Notes: generated by a model from the sequence alone, not told the origin. Counted from the first letter of the stretch, positions 43,313 through 51,662 are shown. The stretch: DNA of 64,000 nucleotides from Lachnospiraceae bacterium (GCA_009774145.1 VSND01000010.1:31567-95566); one strand, 5' to 3'. Made by a program: numbers and translations.

Positions 43313-43945
43313 ATGACAGATACAAAGAATATCTATCCTCGCACCGGCGATCGGCAGACCATCTATCTTGGAAATGTCATCACCAGTCCTTATATTGAGG
43401 TGGGCGACTACACGATGTACCATGATTTCGTCAATGATCCGGTAAATTTTGAACATAACAACGTGTTATACCACTACCCCGTCAATCAGGACCGCCTCAT
43501 CATCGGAAAATTCTGCTCCATTGCCTGCGGAGCAAAATTCCTTTTTAACAGCGCCAATCATTCGCTGACTTCTCTCAGTACTTATCCTTTTTCGCTCTTT
43601 TTTGAAGAATGGGAACTGGATAAGAGAAACATTGCACAAAGCTGGGACAACAAAGGGGATATAATCATCGGAAACGATGTATGGATCGGATTTGAAGCCG
43701 TTATTCTTGCAGGCGTCACCATCGGAGACGGCGCCATCATCGGCGCCCGCGCGGTCGTTACCAGAGACGTACAGCCTTACACGATCGTGGGCGGCGTCCC
43801 TGCACGCCCGATCCGGACACGTTTTGATGACAATACGGTCGCCAGACTGCGGAACATGAAATGGTGGAACTGGCCGAAAGAAAAGATTGCCAGGAATATC
43901 CAGGCCATCCAGTCCGGCTGCCTGGAACAGGTCAGGGAGAATTGA
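43313..43945 (+). CDS. Vat/CatB-like xenobiotic acetyltransferase
   Basis: A 210-aa hexapeptide-repeat acetyltransferase: ITSPYIEVGDYTMYHDF, NNVLYHYPVNQDRLIIGKFC, LFNSANHSLTSLSTYPF with the catalytic His, IIIGNDVWIGFEAVIL and KWWNWPKEKI at the end. The family acetylates streptogramin A or chloramphenicol, but chromosomal relatives often have other acceptors, so resistance is not claimed. It has an AAAGGAG box and lies 149 nt upstream of a MATE exporter gene. Confidence 0.88.
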   Translation: MTDTKNIYPRTGDRQTIYLGNVITSPYIEVGDYTMYHDFVNDPVNFEHNNVLYHYPVNQDRLIIGKFCSIACGAKFLFNSANHSLTSLSTYPFSLFFEEWELDKRNIAQSWDNKGDIIIGNDVWIGFEAVILAGVTIGDGAIIGARAVVTRDVQPYTIVGGVPARPIRTRFDDNTVARLRNMKWWNWPKEKIARNIQAIQSGCLEQVREN

Positions 43946-43991
43946 ATACTTCCAGCTTATCAGATTCACTGTATCCATCTTCCTTTTCCGC

Positions 43992-44052
43992 TTGACAATT
44001 ACTATAAATTATAGTAATATAGGTTCTGCCGAAAACTACTATAATTTATAGT
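43992..44052 (+). promoter_or_regulatory. MATE promoter with two palindromic operators
   Basis: TTGACA (43992-43997), 17-bp spacer, TAATAT (44015-44020). The spacer holds the palindrome ACTATAAATTATAGT (44001-44015); a second copy, ACTATAATTTATAGT, lies 37 bp downstream (44038-44052). A repressor bound at the first would block polymerase directly. No repressor gene is adjacent. Confidence 0.8.
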
Positions 44053-44094
44053 AATATAAAAAACATTATAAGTCAGGCGAAAGGAGAAAATGAT

Positions 44095-45510
44095 ATGAAC
44101 GAGCAAAGCAGGAAAATGGAACTTCTGGGGGCTGTGCCAGTACCAAAGGCTCTTTTGGCGCTGGGACTGCCGACCATGACAGGTATGCTGATCAACGCAC
44201 TTTATAATCTGGCGGACACCTGTTATGTGGGCGGACTGGGAACGGATCAGATGGGAGCAGTCACGGTGGCCTTTCCTTTGGGACAGACTGTCGTCGGACT
44301 GGGACTGCTTTTCGGGAACGGCGCGGCGGCATATCTTTCCAGGCTGCTGGGGCGCGGGGACAAGGATACCGCCGATCAGGCAGCCAGCACAGCTTTGTAC
44401 AGCAGTGTATTGATCGGAGCGATTGCCATCCTGTGCTCTCTCCTGTTTCTGAAACCCATATTAAATCAGACAGGCGCACTGGAAAGCGTGATGCCTTATG
44501 CGGTTTCCTATACCCGCATTTACCTTACGTTTTCCATTTTTAATGTTTTCAATGTCACAATGAACAATATCGTATCCAGCGAAGGGGCCGCAAAGACGGC
44601 CATGTGTGCATTGATGGCCGGTGCTGTCCTGAATGTGATATTAGACCCCGTTTTTATCTATGTCCTGAATCTTGGAGTCGCCGGCGCAGCCATTGCTACC
44701 GCTGTCTCGCAGATGATTTCCACAGCAGTTTACCTGCTCTATCTCTTCCGGAAAAAGAGTATCTTTCATTTTCGTATAAAAGACTGCTGCTTTTCAAAGG
44801 AAATCATGTCTGAAATTTTGAAAGTAGGGATTCCCACTTTACTGTTTCAGGTTCTGACCAGTATGTCCATCAGCATGATAAACAACGAGGTAAAAGAATA
44901 TGGCAGTTCTGCTCTTGCCGCAATGGGGCCGCTTACAAAAATCATGTCTATGGGAACCCTGATTGTTTTTGGTTTTCTGAAAGGATTTCAGCCAATCGCC
45001 GGATTCAGCTATGGGGCAAAAAAGTTCGGCCGCTTATCTGAAGCGATAAAAACCTCTGTTTTGTGGTCAACTGTATTTTGCGCGGCCTTTGGTCTGATTA
45101 CAGCGGTATTCCCCTCACAGATCATGGCGTTATTCACAAAAGAGGATGCAGAAATGATTCGGATTGGAGCAGCGGCGTTACGGGCAAACGGCCTGTCATT
45201 TATATTCTTTGGATTTTATACCGTGTACTCTTTTTTATTTCTTGTATTGGGAAAAGCAAAAGAAGGCTGCTTTCTTGGTGCCTGCCGGCAGGGAATCTGT
45301 TTTGTTCCGGTTATCCGGTTCCTGCCAGGGATTGCAGGTTTGAACGGCGTCATTTATGCCCAGCCTGCCGCTGATGTTCTGACTGCCATGATCACCGTTT
45401 TTATGGCTTTCAATCTTCATAAGAAACTGTCCGCTGAAGAATCCCATATGGCTTCGCAGTCAGGAGCGCAGGAAAACAGTGAACCGTCACAAATGAGTAG
45501 GATATGCTGA
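44095..45510 (+). CDS. MATE-family efflux transporter
   Basis: A 471-aa protein with twelve predicted membrane helices: LGLPTMTGMLINALYNLADT in the first helices, LDPVFIYVLNLGVAGAAIAT in the middle and FLKGFQPIAGFSYGAKK at the start of the second half. MATE pumps export drugs or metabolites with Na+ or H+. It has an AAAGGAG box and a clear, probably repressor-controlled promoter. Confidence 0.93.
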   Translation: MNEQSRKMELLGAVPVPKALLALGLPTMTGMLINALYNLADTCYVGGLGTDQMGAVTVAFPLGQTVVGLGLLFGNGAAAYLSRLLGRGDKDTADQAASTALYSSVLIGAIAILCSLLFLKPILNQTGALESVMPYAVSYTRIYLTFSIFNVFNVTMNNIVSSEGAAKTAMCALMAGAVLNVILDPVFIYVLNLGVAGAAIATAVSQMISTAVYLLYLFRKKSIFHFRIKDCCFSKEIMSEILKVGIPTLLFQVLTSMSISMINNEVKEYGSSALAAMGPLTKIMSMGTLIVFGFLKGFQPIAGFSYGAKKFGRLSEAIKTSVLWSTVFCAAFGLITAVFPSQIMALFTKEDAEMIRIGAAALRANGLSFIFFGFYTVYSFLFLVLGKAKEGCFLGACRQGICFVPVIRFLPGIAGLNGVIYAQPAADVLTAMITVFMAFNLHKKLSAEESHMASQSGAQENSEPSQMSRIC

Positions 45511-45523
45511 GACGCAGGATCTC

Positions 45524-45560
45524 AAAAATCTGCCGGGCGTACTGCGGCGAACTGCCCGGC
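45524..45560 (-). terminator. Terminator between MATE and FGGY kinase genes
   Basis: GCCGGGC (45532-45538) and GCCCGGC (45554-45560) form a 7-bp stem. On the minus strand it is followed by AGATTTTTG, so it ends the kinase transcript; on the plus strand T's come only 13 nt later. Confidence 0.65.
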
Positions 45561-45601
45561 CGGCGCCTCCCTTTTTCTCTTCCTTCTGCCCAAAACCGGC
45601 G

Positions 45602-47101
45602 TCACACAAGCGGACGCACTGCTTCATATATTCTGCAGTAGCGCTCATACACCTGCATATACTGCCCGTGCATGTCCTGACGGGGCATATAGGTAACGGT
45701 CTTCTCCACCATATGTTCCGCCGCCTCCTTAAGATCCCGGAACACTCCAATGGCCACGCCGGTCAGCATTGCGCTTCCCACAGTTCCTGCGTCCATCGTC
45801 TTCAGCGCCGTGATCGGAAGATTCAGGACGTCTGCCTTCATCTGCATCCATACGGCAGAACGGGCGCCTCCTCCGGTGGCATGCAGCTTCTCAAAATGGA
45901 TCCCGGTCTGTGCAAGCGCCTGATAATTCAGGTACATCTCATATGCGACCCCCTCCATGCAGCCCCGGTAGATATCCGCCGCCGTGGATTCCGTGGTCAG
46001 CCCCAGAATCACGCCTCTGGAGCCGGTATCCATGTAGGGCGTCGCCGCGCCTGCAAAATGCGGCAGCACCAGAAGACTGCCCGGACCGGCATTCCCCTTT
46101 TCCAGATATGTCCGCTCCAGCAGTTCGTTGACGGACAGGCCAAGCTTTTGAGCCTGCTCCTGCGCGCCGCCGGCAAGCTTTTCTGCGCACCACTGGATCA
46201 GCGCGCCGCCGGTATAGGAAAAGGCATACGCCACATAAGTTCCCGGAACCACATACGGCACAATGGAAAAATACCCTTTGTACATCCGGTCAATATCCGG
46301 CATGGCATCATAGACCGGTATGAGACATTCCACGGTTCCCGCACCGTCCACCGCCACGCTTCCGTCAAAAGCTCCCGCACCGACAGCCGCCGCCACCTGA
46401 TCGTGACTGACAGAGACGATCAGGGTCCGCCCGGACAGCCCTGTCCGCTCTGCCGCCGCAGGAAGAATGGCGCCTGCCGGACTTCCGGTTGGAACACATA
46501 CGGAGAAAAGTCCCCGGTCGATCCCGGCAGCTTCCAGCACCTGAGCGCTCCAGTCCAGCGTATGGATATCAAAAGCCATGGTTCTGGTCGCCAGCGAATA
46601 ATCGATCTGCGCCTTCCCGGTCAGATGGAAGACCACATAGTCCTCCATCTGAAAGACATGCCTGGCCGCATGCCAGATCGATGGCCGATGCTTTTTTATC
46701 CACATCAGCTTGCAGATACTGTACATTTCATGGGGACGCAGCCCGGTGATCCGGGCAATGGATTCCGCCCCCAGCCTCTCTGCAAGCTCCCGGCACTCTT
46801 CACTTCCTCTTGGATCCGTATACAGCATGGCAGGATGCAGCGGATTCCCCTCACCGTCCGTCAGGACAAAGGTCTCTCCAAAGCTGGTGACCCCCAGTCC
46901 GCCGATATCCGGATATGCTTCCGACATCTTTCGGATGACCGCATATACGCTTTCCATCACCGCGGAAACATCGATCTCATGGCTCCCCACCGCCCGCCGT
47001 ACCGGATAATCCCGGTATGCTTTTCCAAGATCCTTTCCCTGTTCGTCAAACACCGTACATTTACAGCCGGTGGTTCCAATATCCAGTCCTGCAATCTTCA
47101 T
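45602..47101 (-). CDS. FGGY-family carbohydrate kinase
   Basis: A 499-aa sugar kinase: IAGLDIGTTGCKCTVFDEQG (phosphate loop), SVSHDQVAAAVGAGAF (catalytic Asp region) and LHATGGGARSAVWMQMKADV (adenine-binding part). It is close to xylulokinase-like FGGY enzymes but the exact sugar is not settled; the neighbours (class II aldolase, isomerase remnant) suggest a ketose such as fuculose, rhamnulose or xylulose. A GGAGG box precedes the ATG. Confidence 0.9.
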   Translation of the reverse strand: MKIAGLDIGTTGCKCTVFDEQGKDLGKAYRDYPVRRAVGSHEIDVSAVMESVYAVIRKMSEAYPDIGGLGVTSFGETFVLTDGEGNPLHPAMLYTDPRGSEECRELAERLGAESIARITGLRPHEMYSICKLMWIKKHRPSIWHAARHVFQMEDYVVFHLTGKAQIDYSLATRTMAFDIHTLDWSAQVLEAAGIDRGLFSVCVPTGSPAGAILPAAAERTGLSGRTLIVSVSHDQVAAAVGAGAFDGSVAVDGAGTVECLIPVYDAMPDIDRMYKGYFSIVPYVVPGTYVAYAFSYTGGALIQWCAEKLAGGAQEQAQKLGLSVNELLERTYLEKGNAGPGSLLVLPHFAGAATPYMDTGSRGVILGLTTESTAADIYRGCMEGVAYEMYLNYQALAQTGIHFEKLHATGGGARSAVWMQMKADVLNLPITALKTMDAGTVGSAMLTGVAIGVFRDLKEAAEHMVEKTVTYMPRQDMHGQYMQVYERYCRIYEAVRPLV

Positions 47102-47151
47102 CCTGATCCCTCCAAATCTTCTGCGGAATGTCTCACAGCTCCCTGACGATG

Positions 47152-47415
47152 CTAACCGTCGATCTCCACCCAGTCATATCCCAGATAAGTGGTAAACGCT
47201 TCTTTCAGAATTTCCTTCATATGTCCGGCGCCCACAGAGGTATGGTGTTTAAATCCGCCCCTGGCCAGCCGGATCATCTTCTCCTGCATATCCGGTATCT
47301 CACAGACACCGCCGCAGCCGAAAAACGCTTCTTCGATGGGATCATCCGTAAATTCCGCCTTGCTGGCATACACGAGAATCTTCCCGTCCTTCGTCTGGCA
47401 GTTGGAAAGCGTCAG
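47152..47415 (-). pseudogene. C-terminal fragment of a fucose/arabinose isomerase-like gene
   Basis: About 87 codons read TLSNCQTKDGKILVYASKAE, FFGCGGVCEIPDMQEKMIRL and GFKHHTSVGAGHMKEILKEA then YLGYDWVEIDG, the end of an L-fucose isomerase-family protein (normally ~450-500 aa). The fragment starts exactly at the end of the aldolase gene, whose last residues (MRQFALC) differ from the usual aldolase tail. A deletion that joined the two genes explains both. Confidence 0.7.
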
Positions 47416-48275
47416 CACAGCGCAAACTGACGCATGGCTTCTTTCACATTCTCTTTCATGGCCTTTGCCGCCGCCATGGACAGAGAAGAAAAGAAGACCG
47501 GTTCTCCTTCTTTCAGGCTTTCCAGACACGCCAGAGCCCCGCGGCCGCCGGCTTTATCCATGTAGGTAAAATAATTCACCTTCCGCACACCTGCCTCGAT
47601 GGCTTTACGAAAATCTTCCTTACTGACCCCGGACCCCCCATGCATCACCACCGGAAGATTTCCGGTCAGACTGCGTACCTTTTTCACCACATCAAAATCC
47701 AGCTTCGGTTCTGTAAGGTAAATGCCATGAGTCGTACCGAAGGAGCAGGCAAGGGCATCGATTCCTGTATCTTTTACAAAAGAAGCTGCAAGCTTTGGAT
47801 CTGTATAGATCTTCGTCTCATCCTCCGCACCGGAGCCGTCTCCCGCACCGGACTCTCTTTTTCCCATGGAACCAAGCTCCGCCTCCACAGAAGCTCCTTT
47901 TTTCATGGCCATCTCCACCGCTTTCTTCGTGTTAGCCAGATTTTCCTCATAGGACAGTACCGATCCATCATACATAATGGACGTAAAGCCCAGATCCAGC
48001 GCCTGCTGGAGATATTCCAGAGTCTCTCCGTGATCCAGATGAACGCAGACCGGAACAGACGCCTTTCTGGCTGCTTCCACCATAATCGGTCCGATGATGG
48101 AAAGCGGAAGCCAGGGTTCATGACACTGGGCAAACTGGACGATAACCGGAAGTTTCTGTTCTTCCGCCGCCTCCATGACCGCCTGCAGGCTTTCCAGATT
48201 CGGCGTATTGAAGGCGCCGACAGCAATCTTCCTTTTCTCAGCAGTTTCCATTATTTCTTTTAATGTTACCAGCAC
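47412..48275 (-). CDS. Class II fructose/tagatose-bisphosphate aldolase-family protein
   Basis: A 287-aa zinc aldolase: KRKIAVGAFNTPNLESLQAV, VCVHLDHGETLEYLQQAL (metal-binding His), ACSFGTTHGIY and LPVVMHGGSGVSKEDF. The best start is GTG at 48275 with a GGTGGAGA box, giving the family N-terminus MLVTLKEIM; the ATG at 48299 has no signal. It cleaves a ketose phosphate, here probably in a path with the FGGY kinase. It is divergent from the PocR-AraC regulator. Confidence 0.88.
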   Translation of the reverse strand: MLVTLKEIMETAEKRKIAVGAFNTPNLESLQAVMEAAEEQKLPVIVQFAQCHEPWLPLSIIGPIMVEAARKASVPVCVHLDHGETLEYLQQALDLGFTSIMYDGSVLSYEENLANTKKAVEMAMKKGASVEAELGSMGKRESGAGDGSGAEDETKIYTDPKLAASFVKDTGIDALACSFGTTHGIYLTEPKLDFDVVKKVRSLTGNLPVVMHGGSGVSKEDFRKAIEAGVRKVNYFTYMDKAGGRGALACLESLKEGEPVFFSSLSMAAAKAMKENVKEAMRQFALC

Positions 48276-48370
48276 GGAAATCTCCACCTTTCTCTTCATG
48301 CTTTGTATAAATCTGTTTTTATTTTACCTGCTTCCAGATAAAATTTATATAGAGGTTTGTTCCTTTTACT

Positions 48371-48398
48371 TTGAATTTGTTCGCATCTGTGCTAAAAT
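48371..48398 (+). promoter_or_regulatory. Promoter of the PocR-AraC regulator
   Basis: TTGAAT (48371-48376) and TAAAAT (48393-48398) with a 16-bp spacer, 95 nt upstream of the regulator start. The aldolase promoter on the opposite strand must lie in the same 217-bp gap (a TATATA box at ~48350 is a candidate). Confidence 0.5.
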
Positions 48399-48492
48399 CT
48401 GAAGAAAGACACCGTCTGTTCTGATACATGGGCAGATACCTCTGTTTTTCTTCCGCTTTAACCATCCGACGCCTTATGGGGGAACATGCCAT

Positions 48493-49344
48493 ATGATATC
48501 CAGTTTCGATTTATCCCGACTGAAGCTTCTGCTGAAAGATTTCCATAACATGACCCGGATACGCATCACGGTCTTTGATGAATCCTTCCATGAGCTTGCT
48601 GCTTATCCGGAGCTTCCGGCGCCCTTCTGCCGGATCCTCCGTTCAGACGAAGCGGCTGCCGCACAGTGCCGCCGCTGCGACGCGCAGGCATGCAAAACAG
48701 CTTCCAGACGCAGAACGCTCTATACCTATCGCTGCCACGCCGGCCTGACGGAAAGCATCGCTCCTATCATCCTCGGAAACATCACCATCGGATACCTGTT
48801 CTTCGGACATGTCTTTTCTTATCCTTCTCATGAAGAGGGGTGGGATAAGATCCGGGAATTATGCAAAGATTACCGCATTGATCAGAATGCACTGAAGGCA
48901 GCCTGTCTGAAGCAGCCCGTCATCACAGAAGACTATATCGCCTCCGCTTCCCATATCATGCAGGCGGTGGCCTCCTGTCTGTGCATGGAGCGGATGGTGA
49001 CTCTGCGCCGGCAGGAGCTTCCGGTGCAGATCGACGAATACATCCAGGCCCATTTTACAGAAAAGCTGGATGCCGCACGTCTCACCCGGCAGTTCGGTAT
49101 CGGAAAGACACAGCTCTATAAGATCGCAAAACAGAACTACGGGGTGGGAATCGCAGCGCATATCCGAAATCTGCGTATTGAAAAAGCCCGGAAACTGCTG
49201 ACAGAACAGTCCGGACTCTCTCTTGCCGAAGTCGCATCGGAATGCGGCTTTGATGATTACAACTATTTTATTACGGTTTTTAAACGGATTGCAGGAATGC
49301 CCCCGAAGGCTTATGCACAGACCGACGACTTTGCCAGTATATGA
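48493..49344 (+). CDS. AraC-family regulator with PocR sensory domain
   Basis: A 283-aa protein. Residues ~10-170 match the PocR domain, with Cys-rich CRRCDAQACKTA and YRCHAGLTESIAPI and the GYLFFGHVF block; residues ~180-280 are two AraC helix-turn-helix motifs (LDAARLTRQFGIGKTQLYKI, LAEVASECGFDDYNYFITVF). PocR domains bind small diols or sugar derivatives. The gene is divergent from the aldolase-kinase operon, its likely target. Confidence 0.9.
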   Translation: MISSFDLSRLKLLLKDFHNMTRIRITVFDESFHELAAYPELPAPFCRILRSDEAAAAQCRRCDAQACKTASRRRTLYTYRCHAGLTESIAPIILGNITIGYLFFGHVFSYPSHEEGWDKIRELCKDYRIDQNALKAACLKQPVITEDYIASASHIMQAVASCLCMERMVTLRRQELPVQIDEYIQAHFTEKLDAARLTRQFGIGKTQLYKIAKQNYGVGIAAHIRNLRIEKARKLLTEQSGLSLAEVASECGFDDYNYFITVFKRIAGMPPKAYAQTDDFASI

Positions 49345-49393
49345 CATTGTCAAAATTTATATCCTAAGTACCATGACCGTTGCTGTCCTGGAT

Positions 49394-49968
49394 TCATTTT
49401 TTCAATCTGTCATACAGTATTTCTTCTTCTCCTGTTGAAACAGATACTTTCTTCTTATACAGTAAAGTCCATGATGCCTGATTCTTAGTGTAATCCATTT
49501 TATCCTGCGGGAAAAATGAACGGCAGAAATATCTTCCTTCCCCTCCGCTTTCTGCCAGAAACAAAAACACATTTCTTCCCTTTGCATTATTTCTCATAAT
49601 ATAGTCCGCTTTGATCACCGAATAAGCATTAAGTTTTCGGTTATACTTAAAGATTGTATCATTGCTGTCAATCATGCTTTCCAGAAATGGAAGCATGTCT
49701 ATTCTGTCTGCAATCTAATAATACAGATCAGACGACTGAAGATGTTCTGCCATAATCTGACGTTCTCTTATTGCATCAAATATTTTTCCCCTGTACGGAC
49801 TAACTCAGGTCTGTCAGTCAGGTATTGAAGTCCCATTAAATGAAAACATTCTTTTTTATCAAAATTTATCTGCAACGAAACAGCTGTATTTTTTCTGCCC
49901 AGTACCAGATGGTATTCCTTATCCAACAGTTTTTCGAAAGCTTCCACGCAGTCATACACATTATGCAT
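49394..49968 (-). pseudogene. PBECR4-like nuclease gene with two lesions
   Basis: The frame starts at ATG 49968 (AAAGGAAAGAGG box) with HNVYDCVEAFEKLLDKEYHL and LHLMGLQYL-type sequence, breaks at GGGGAAAAATATTT near 49785 (one A short), continues as IFDAIRERQIMAEHLQSSDL, meets an in-frame TAG at ~49712, then IADRIDMLPFLESMIDSNDT and RNVFLFLAESGGEG, CRSFFPQDKMDYTKNQASW. The whole matches PBECR4-type proteins, predicted RNases of the barnase/EndoU/RelE-like class. With a frameshift and a nonsense codon it is a pseudogene. Confidence 0.7.
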
Positions 49969-49996
49969 CAAACTTGCCTCTTTCCTTTTTAAAACA

Positions 49997-50022
49997 GAAA
50001 AAGCTCTGCTTTCGCAGAGCTC
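49997..50022 (-). terminator. Strong terminator between noncoding transcript and PBECR4 gene
   Basis: AGCTCTGC (50002-50009) and GCAGAGCT (50014-50021) form an 8-bp stem with a 4-nt loop; on the minus strand TTTTT follows. It lies 29 nt before the PBECR4 start, so most transcripts from the upstream promoter should stop before the gene. Confidence 0.92.
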
Positions 50023-50160
50023 TTCCGACGTTTTCTTTCAACTGCATATGCAGCCTAGCCAGAATGCGGTAAACGTCAAACCCATTCAAAGCTCGTAAGG
50101 CACTGCCCTCTGGCACAACACCTTATATCAACACTTTGACCGACACTCAAGTTGCCTGTC
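49997..50160 (-). ncRNA. Candidate noncoding RNA upstream of the PBECR4 gene
   Basis: Between a strong promoter and a strong terminator lies ~165 nt with no credible ORF. Possible structure: GACGTTT pairs with AAACGTC, enclosing a CTGCA-TA-TGCAG hairpin; an AAGG..CCTT stem with an inner GCC/GGC forms around the AGAGGGCAG segment. Promoter, structured RNA, terminator and then an RNase-like toxin is the order of type III toxin-antitoxin loci, but I see no tandem RNA repeats as in ToxI. I could not match it to 6S, SRP or another known RNA. Confidence 0.55.
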
Positions 50161-50166
50161 TTTGTT

Positions 50167-50198
50167 ATTATACTACAACAGACATGTAAATATGTCAA
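50167..50198 (-). promoter_or_regulatory. Promoter of the candidate noncoding RNA
   Basis: Minus strand TTGACA (50198-50193). A TAGTAT hexamer (50175-50170) is 17 bp away; TATAAT (50172-50167) overlaps it with 20-bp spacing. It starts only 8 nt from the stop of the EIIA gene. Confidence 0.75.
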
Positions 50199-50205
50199 TC
50201 AAAAA

Positions 50206-50709
50206 TCACTCCGCTGTCAGTTTCAGCAATGGACTCCTTTCCGTGACCTGCCCCTGTTCCAGCAGACGGATTTCTTTGAAATCCGGTGAATCAGTCACAA
50301 CAACAATCACAATTTCCGAATGCCCGGCCTTTTGAACTGCATTCATGTCAAACTCCAGAAGCGTCTCACCCATCAACACCTTCTGTCCTTCGCGCACTTT
50401 TACCTGAAAGCCATTTCCGGCCATATCCACCGTATCCAGCCCCACATGAATCAGAAGCTCCATTCCGTCACTGCTCTTCACACCGACTGCATGCTTCGTA
50501 TCCGCCACCTGACATATAACTCCATGAAAAGGCGCTTTTACTTTATTTCCTTCCGGCCAGATTCCGCAGCCCGATCCCAGAATCCCCGCGCCGAATATTT
50601 CATCCGGCACCTCATTCAGCGGAACTGCCTTTCCGGAAACCGGCGCATATACGGTAAGCGGTTCCAGTGTTTGTGCATTTTTCTGTTTAAAGATATTTAA
50701 TATTCCCAT
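50206..50709 (-). CDS. PTS glucose-type EIIA component
   Basis: A 167-aa EIIA-Glc-like protein: MGILNIFKQKNAQTLEPLTV, KVKAPFHGVICQVADTKHAV and MELLIHVGLDTVDMAGN with the phosphorylated His. It takes phosphate from HPr and passes it to the EIIB domain encoded at the other end of the operon, whose EIIBC protein has no A domain. The start at 50709 lies 4 nt after the esterase stop, so this is the last gene of the operon. Confidence 0.93.
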   Translation of the reverse strand: MGILNIFKQKNAQTLEPLTVYAPVSGKAVPLNEVPDEIFGAGILGSGCGIWPEGNKVKAPFHGVICQVADTKHAVGVKSSDGMELLIHVGLDTVDMAGNGFQVKVREGQKVLMGETLLEFDMNAVQKAGHSEIVIVVVTDSPDFKEIRLLEQGQVTERSPLLKLTAE

Positions 50710-50713
50710 AATC

Positions 50714-51640
50714 TCAATTCCTCTTCTGATCGAACATCCAGTCGAACATCTCCTGATCGCTGTAGGTCGGAACATTGGCTCCATGAGGATCTGTCACCCC
50801 GGCTGCCGCAAAGTCTTCATCTGTATAGATGGTCATCCGGACATTTCCTCCCAGTTCTTCCAGCCTGTCACGCAGCATGGTTTCACGGTCAACCGGAACC
50901 ACTTCATCCTTTTCCCCGTGGAAAATCCAGATCGGCAGATCAACCAGATTGTCCACGCTTCCGTCCCACAGACCGCTGATCGGAACGGCTGCTGCAAACA
51001 CATCCGGATAAGCCGCAATCATGCCCCATACGCCAAGAGCGCCCATGGAATGCCCGGTTATGTAAATACGGTCCATGTCAACATTTCCGTTTGTCCGGGC
51101 AATTTCCTGTATGGTTCCCATCAGAGCCGCCTGCACCTCTTCGTCTGTCCAGCCTTTGGCACTCTGCTCGTCTGTAGGAGACTCGCCGGCTGCCGTATAG
51201 CGCTCTGGCAGCTGCGGAGCCAGAACATAGCAGGGATGCAATTCCTGCATTTCCTCTGTTACAAAGCTGGCCGCATCTTTCGTGCCTGTAATCTGCGTAA
51301 TATTGTCATCTCCAATGGCTCCCGCCCCATGAAGATACAGAATCAAAGGCACCTTCTCCTCTTCTGTCTCCGGTGTAAACAGACGGTAGACCAGTACGTC
51401 ATTGCTGCCTTCCGAATACAGATCAGCTGCTGAAATCTCTGTGTCCTTTGTCTCATCATGAACAGCTGCTTCTTCTGTCTGATCCTCCTCCATCTTCATA
51501 CCCGTTTCTTCTGTTTCCATAACAGCCTCTTCTGCAGAAATATCCAGCTGTTCCTCTGTTCCCTCCTGCTTCCCGCATCCAGCCAGTGCAAGCATTGCTG
51601 CAATCGCAAGCACTCCTGTTAATTTTGTATATCGATTCAT
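50714..51640 (-). CDS. Lipoprotein alpha/beta-hydrolase (esterase)
   Basis: A 308-aa protein with a lipoprotein signal (LAIAAMLALAGCGKQ, lipid on Cys21), a ~50-residue acidic linker and an alpha/beta-hydrolase domain: PLILYLHGAGAIGDDN (oxyanion region), IYITGHSMGALGVWG (Ser nucleophile), FHGEKDEVVPVD (Asp) and DPHGANVP (probable His). It resembles surface carbohydrate esterases and Est-type enzymes. Its place in a beta-glucoside PTS operon suggests it removes acyl groups from glycosides outside the cell before uptake; this is inference. Confidence 0.82.
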   Translation of the reverse strand: MNRYTKLTGVLAIAAMLALAGCGKQEGTEEQLDISAEEAVMETEETGMKMEEDQTEEAAVHDETKDTEISAADLYSEGSNDVLVYRLFTPETEEEKVPLILYLHGAGAIGDDNITQITGTKDAASFVTEEMQELHPCYVLAPQLPERYTAAGESPTDEQSAKGWTDEEVQAALMGTIQEIARTNGNVDMDRIYITGHSMGALGVWGMIAAYPDVFAAAVPISGLWDGSVDNLVDLPIWIFHGEKDEVVPVDRETMLRDRLEELGGNVRMTIYTDEDFAAAGVTDPHGANVPTYSDQEMFDWMFDQKRN

Positions 51641-51662
51641 CCTGTATGCCCTTTCTTATTTC

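Noticed and set aside
49997..50160. 6S RNA, SRP RNA or tmRNA as identity of the noncoding transcript
   Set aside because: None of the core sequence features of these RNAs could be found; no tandem repeats of ToxI type either, so only a candidate is reported.
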